DNA from: Alphaproteobacteria bacterium
GTDB lineage: Bacteria > Pseudomonadota > Alphaproteobacteria > Micavibrionales > Micavibrionaceae
NCBI GenBank assembly: GCA_023150415.1
Contig: JAKLKY010000007.1
Location: 1 to 54,625 of the forward strand
Reading direction: 5' to 3'
DNA length: 54,625 nt
Below, in pieces: positions 51,335 through 54,625 of this stretch. The stretch's first letter is position 1; each line of letters starts with the position of its first letter. Both the position numbers and the translations under genes were made by a program. The notes under the pieces are model-generated. The model searched no databases and had not been told where the DNA came from. It saw only the letters and a program-made list of their open reading frames with translations.

Positions 51335-52690
51335 CTAAATTTTGTGTGCTACTGGTCCTTGTGGTGTGTCTTCGATGCGCCAGCCTTTGGCAATAAGTTG
51401 ATCCCGAATTTCATCGGCGCGTTTGAAATTCTTTTCCTTCCTCGCGGCGATGCGCTGGGCCAGCAGATCCTGTACAAAATCCGGCACCGTTTCTGCGTGC
51501 GGTTGCCAGTCTGCGCTGTTTTGGAACAGGCCTATGATCGCGCCGGCAGCCAGCAGATCAGCCTTTAATTCCGGCCCGTCTTCGCGTTGGAGAAGGGCAT
51601 TCAGCGCCGCGATTGCCTGCGGCGTGTTGAGATCGTCCAGCAAAGCCTCCATCACGGATGGGGGGACTTGCAGCGCTGGATCTTCCGGGCCGTCCAGCGC
51701 GGCCAGGCGTTTGTGGAATTTCTCCAGCACGCGCGCCTGCTCGGCGATTTTATCCAAAGACAGATCCAGTGGCTGGCGGTAATGTGCTGAAAGGAGCGTC
51801 AGGCGCAGAACCTCCCCCGGCCAGTCGCGTAGAAGGTCATGCACCAGCATCACATTGCCCAGCGATTTCGACATTTTCTCGCCCTGCACGGTGACAAAGC
51901 CGTTATGCACCCAGACTTTTGCAAAGGCGCTGAGATCATGCAGCGCGCCGTGCGCGCAGCAGCTCTGGGCGATTTCGTTTTCATGATGCGGGAATTTCAG
52001 ATCCGCCCCGCCACCGTGAATGTCGAACGGCACGCCCAGATGCTCCTGCGCCATGGCCGAGCATTCGATGTGCCAGCCCGGCCGGCCGCGCCCCCAGGGG
52101 GAGTCCCAACCCGGCTGGTCTTGTGATGACGGTTTCCACAGCACAAAATCCGCCGGGTCTTTTTTAAAGGGGGAGATTTCTACCCGCGCACCGGCGATCT
52201 GCTCATCCCGCGAGCGGCCCGACAGTCCACCATAAGCCGGAAAAGACGGCACGTTGAACAAGACATGGCCCTGCGCTTCGTACGCATGGCCACGCGTGAT
52301 CAGGGTTTCGATCAGCGCGATCATCTGCGGAATATGCGTCGTGGCGCGGGGCTGCACATCCGGCGGCGCGACATTCAGGGCTGCCATGTCTTCGTTGTAA
52401 ATGCGCGTGAATTTCTCTGTGATAGCGTCGATGGCCTCGCCGCTTTCGCGCGCCGCATCCATGATCTTGTCGTCGACATCCGTGATGTTGGAGACGTACG
52501 TGACCTTCGGATACTGGCGGCGCAGCACGCGCGCCAGCACGTCAAACACCACTGCCATCCGCGCATTGCCGATATGGGCGTAATTATACACTGTCGGCCC
52601 GCAGGCATACAGGCGCACATGTGTGGCATCCAGAGGATTAAAATCCTCCTTCCGGCGGGTGAGAGAGTTGAAAAGTTTTAGGTCAAGCAT
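51335..52690 (-). CDS. cysS: Cysteinyl-tRNA synthetase
   Basis: Charges tRNA-Cys. 451 residues of the class I family: Zn/ATP-binding CGPTVYNYAHIGNARM near 30-45 (HIGN is the HIGH motif), further Zn ligands in ECSAMAQEHLG near 208 and FPHHENEIAQSCCAHG near 232-247, and the KMSKSLGN loop near 271. Length is near the usual 460. It converges on the pilin-like gene (7 bases between stops), and is divergent from folE. Confidence 0.96.
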   Translation of the reverse strand: MLDLKLFNSLTRRKEDFNPLDATHVRLYACGPTVYNYAHIGNARMAVVFDVLARVLRRQYPKVTYVSNITDVDDKIMDAARESGEAIDAITEKFTRIYNEDMAALNVAPPDVQPRATTHIPQMIALIETLITRGHAYEAQGHVLFNVPSFPAYGGLSGRSRDEQIAGARVEISPFKKDPADFVLWKPSSQDQPGWDSPWGRGRPGWHIECSAMAQEHLGVPFDIHGGGADLKFPHHENEIAQSCCAHGALHDLSAFAKVWVHNGFVTVQGEKMSKSLGNVMLVHDLLRDWPGEVLRLTLLSAHYRQPLDLSLDKIAEQARVLEKFHKRLAALDGPEDPALQVPPSVMEALLDDLNTPQAIAALNALLQREDGPELKADLLAAGAIIGLFQNSADWQPHAETVPDFVQDLLAQRIAARKEKNFKRADEIRDQLIAKGWRIEDTPQGPVAHKI

Positions 52691-52776
52691 ATTTACCCTT
52701 GAGTGATATTTTTATTGAAAAATAAAGGAAAACCGCGTTTACTCCAACTGAAATTTCTAACGAATGAGGACAAATA

Positions 52777-53394
52777 ATGGCCCATGAAGTGATCAAACCC
52801 GATGCGTTTCAAAAAGGCGGGCAAAAGGCAATGCGGCCAAGCCGTGAAGAGGCTGAGGCGGCTGTGCAGGTGCTGTTGCGCTGGGCGGGGGAGGATCCCG
52901 CGCGCGAAGGGCTGAAGGACACGCCGGGCCGGGTGACCCGCGCCTATGAGGAATTTTTCGCGGGCTATGGCAAAAGCGCCGAGGACGAGCTGACAAAAAC
53001 CTTCGAGGACATCCAGGATTTCGACGATATGGTGCTGGTGAAGGATATAGAATTCGTATCCTTCTGCGAGCATCATATGCTGCCCATTATCGGCAAGGCG
53101 CATGTGGCCTATTGGCCTGACCAGAAGGTCGTGGGCATCAGCAAGCTGGCGCGCGTAGTAGATATCTTCGCCAAGCGCCTCGTGTCGCAGGAGAACATGA
53201 CGCGGCTGGTTCTTGAATCCATCAATAACGCGCTCGCACCCAAGGGCGTGGCTGTGATGATCGCGGCCGATCATCAATGCATGTCCATTCGCGGCGTGCA
53301 TAAGGCGCATTCGGCGACCGTAACGACGTCATTCTCCGGTGTGTTCAAGGACAATCCGCAGGTTCAGGAGCGGTTTCTGCGGTTTTTAGGATGA
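52777..53394 (+). CDS. folE: GTP cyclohydrolase I
   Basis: First enzyme of folate and tetrahydrobiopterin synthesis: GTP to dihydroneopterin triphosphate. 205 residues. The Zn site and catalysis are in [23 protein letters not shown] near 89-111 (Cys, His) and in [21 protein letters not shown] near 162-182, with the C-terminal Cys. Also [12 protein letters not shown] near 50. Length is usual for the family. AGGAC is before the ATG. Its end overlaps the response-regulator gene by 9 bases (convergent). Confidence 0.96.
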   Translation: MAHEVIKPDAFQKGGQKAMRPSREEAEAAVQVLLRWAGEDPAREGLKDTPGRVTRAYEEFFAGYGKSAEDELTKTFEDIQDFDDMVLVKDIEFVSFCEHHMLPIIGKAHVAYWPDQKVVGISKLARVVDIFAKRLVSQENMTRLVLESINNALAPKGVAVMIAADHQCMSIRGVHKAHSATVTTSFSGVFKDNPQVQERFLRFLG

Positions 53395-53778
53395 AGGATT
53401 CGCGTAATACAGAAGGTCATTGACCATTTGCAGCAGATCTTCTTTTGAAAAGGGCTTCCAGATCATCTTTACGCCCTGGTCTTGCAAAGCTTTTAACTTT
53501 TCCTGGAAAACCTTGTCATTACTCCCGCTGGTCATAACAATTATTAGTGGAGGTGTGGGTAGTTTTTTGATGCTGGATATTAAAGAAAATCCATCCTCTT
53601 GCGGCATAATCAAATCAGTAAGAACAAGGTCAAAGGACTTTTCTCGCAAGCGCAGGAGCGCCTTATTCCCATTTGCTGCCGCTTCGACGCGGTAGCCGCT
53701 ATTGCGCAGAAAATCTGCCACAATTTCTTGTATGAACAGATTGTCATCGACCAGCAAAATCGACTTGTAAGAATCCAT
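53386..53778 (-). CDS. Single-domain response regulator (CheY-like)
   Basis: 130 residues, one receiver domain only: ILLVDDNLF near residues 7-15 with the acidic pair, phospho-acceptor Asp in [14 protein letters not shown] near 55, Thr/Ser in VMTSGSND near 81-88 and the Lys in WKPFSKEDL near 107. No output domain, so it acts by protein contact or as a phosphate sink. ATG 53778 lies 10 bases after the stop of the partial hybrid kinase, so the two are probably a functional pair. Confidence 0.93.
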   Translation of the reverse strand: MDSYKSILLVDDNLFIQEIVADFLRNSGYRVEAAANGNKALLRLREKSFDLVLTDLIMPQEDGFSLISSIKKLPTPPLIIVMTSGSNDKVFQEKLKALQDQGVKMIWKPFSKEDLLQMVNDLLYYANPSS

Positions 53779-53788
53779 CCGCTGAATC

Positions 53789-54625
53789 CTAAACGCGTGC
53801 GCGATGCGTGTCTAGCGCATAGACAACTTCGCGATAGGATTCCATGATGCTTTCAAATATCTGCGCCTTTTGCGCAGCGGATGCTTCATGCGCCATTTCC
53901 GCTTCCAGACATAAGGCGGAGAGTTTGCTGGCCCCCAGATTTGCAGCAGATCCCTTAAGTTTATGAGCAGCCTTTTTCCACACATCATCTGCACCATCAG
54001 TTTGGTGGCTTTGCAGCAGAGTCAGCGATTCCTCGGCATAGGTTTTAAACAAAGTAATCAGGGCTGCTTCTTCCTCGGGATCGTCATCGGTAAACAGTGA
54101 CAGGCGATCCCAGTCCATAACGCTGCGATCGTGTGAAGTATTCTCTGTTGTTAAAGTGGATTGCAAAACCGGCGCTGCGGGAAGTTCAATAGAATTATTC
54201 TGTGCTGCGGGCAACCATCGCGCCAAAATAGCCTCAAGCTTGTCAATATCTACAGGCTTGCTTATATAGTCATTCATCCCGGCATCGATGCATTTTTCGC
54301 GCGCACCTTTCATTGCGTCTGCGGTAACAGCGATAATTTTTATCTGGTTAGAAAAATCTTCAACTTCCCGAATTCGGGCCGAAGCTTCGAAGCCGTCCAT
54401 TTCTGGCATTTGGCAATCCATGAAAATCAAGTCGTAATCATTTTTGCGCGCTAGTTTAAGGGATTGCAATCCGCCTGTTGCTTCATCCACATTGGTAAAA
54501 CCCATCTTCTTTAAAACCTTGCGCAGGAAAAGCAAGTTTACAGGGTGATCGTCCACAATTAAGACACGCGCTGATGTATTCACAACAAGCGGGAGAGACT
54601 TTGAAGCCGATTTTTCATCAGCCTT
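53789..54625 (-). CDS. Hybrid histidine kinase, C-terminal receiver and HPt part (partial)
   Basis: The frame is open to the window edge (54625); a GTG at 54583 is not likely to be the real start. What is visible is a linker (ADEKSASKSLPLV), a receiver domain with LIVDDHPVN and phospho-acceptor Asp in LIFMDCQMPEMDGF, and a C-terminal HPt domain with the His in AAHKLKGSAANLGASKLS. Together these look like the 3' part of a tripartite hybrid kinase, whose kinase core lies outside. The HPt domain passes phosphate on, perhaps to the CheY-like protein that follows. Confidence 0.9.
   Translation of the reverse strand, partial: KADEKSASKSLPLVVNTSARVLIVDDHPVNLLFLRKVLKKMGFTNVDEATGGLQSLKLARKNDYDLIFMDCQMPEMDGFEASARIREVEDFSNQIKIIAVTADAMKGAREKCIDAGMNDYISKPVDIDKLEAILARWLPAAQNNSIELPAAPVLQSTLTTENTSHDRSVMDWDRLSLFTDDDPEEEAALITLFKTYAEESLTLLQSHQTDGADDVWKKAAHKLKGSAANLGASKLSALCLEAEMAHEASAAQKAQIFESIMESYREVVYALDTHRARV

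Noticed and set aside
1-54625. CRISPR array, IS element or prophage
   Set aside because: No regularly spaced repeats, transposase, integrase or phage structural genes were seen on either strand.

Overview
The window reads as a piece of an alphaproteobacterial chromosome, with a core of about 50-60 % GC and some AT-richer accessory genes. Pointers to this class are a large-type NAD-glutamate dehydrogenase, a DUF1150 gene beside an Hsp20 gene, a heat-shock promoter of the alphaproteobacterial form (CTTG-N17-CTTATAT), a small CHCC zinc-finger protein and a long-form ribosome hibernation factor beside an EIIA-Ntr-like gene. The order cannot be fixed by eye; a free-living lineage with its own Met, fatty-acid, GMP and folate genes is likely. 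There is no phage, IS transposase, plasmid gene or CRISPR array, and no gene-free stretch exceeds 300 bases.

Layout. 1-5.5 kb: the 3' part of glutamate dehydrogenase, an orphan gene with a perfect consensus promoter, then ubiA and rsmE diverging from overlapping start codons. 5.5-12.2 kb: an envelope and signalling block with a peptidoglycan-binding protein, an operon of TonB-dependent receptor, YfiR-like protein and hybrid kinase, and an outer-membrane barrel. 12.2-16.7 kb: metallophosphoesterase, lipid kinase, small membrane protein, DUF892 protein, then an MFS transporter overlapping a nucleosidase gene. 16.7-19.9 kb: a sulfur-transfer block on the minus strand (cysteine desulfurase, 2Fe-2S ferredoxin, DUF1428, mnmA) ending in a tRNA-Met that overlaps the mnmA stop. 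20-22.4 kb: alpha/beta hydrolase, an XRE regulator divergent from an AT-rich orphan, and Bcp peroxiredoxin. 22.4-30.6 kb: a YhdP/AsmA-like protein, mltG and the fatty-acid genes fabF, acpP, fabG and fabD, with a plus-strand orphan between fabG and fabD and a 115-base palindrome between acpP and fabF. 31.3-32.7 kb: rpsF-rpsR-rplI with a terminator. 33.3-37 kb: an ABC ATPase, an unknown 354-residue protein and guaA. 37-41.5 kb: metF, a PfkB-family kinase and metE. 41.5-46.4 kb: single-chain glyS with an AT-rich internal patch, an M14-type zinc hydrolase, a palindromic repeat and glmS. 46.4-50.6 kb: recR, lolA-like, hpf, a ptsN-like gene without the phosphorylatable His, DUF1150, hsp20, a membrane-anchored methyltransferase-like gene and a 59-residue zinc-finger gene. 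50.6-54.6 kb: a pilin-like protein, cysS, folE, a response regulator and the 3' part of a hybrid kinase running off the end.

Two functional groups stand out. Cysteine desulfurase and MnmA can form a sulfur relay to tRNA wobble uridine, in the same strand-block as a tRNA gene. metF and metE form a methionine-synthesis pair in which MetF supplies methyl-tetrahydrofolate to MetE. The best candidates for something unusual are the His-less PtsN, the mosaic glyS, the palindromes, the PfkB kinase between metF and metE, and the unknown proteins at 34.3, 29.3, 21.4 and 3.3 kb.
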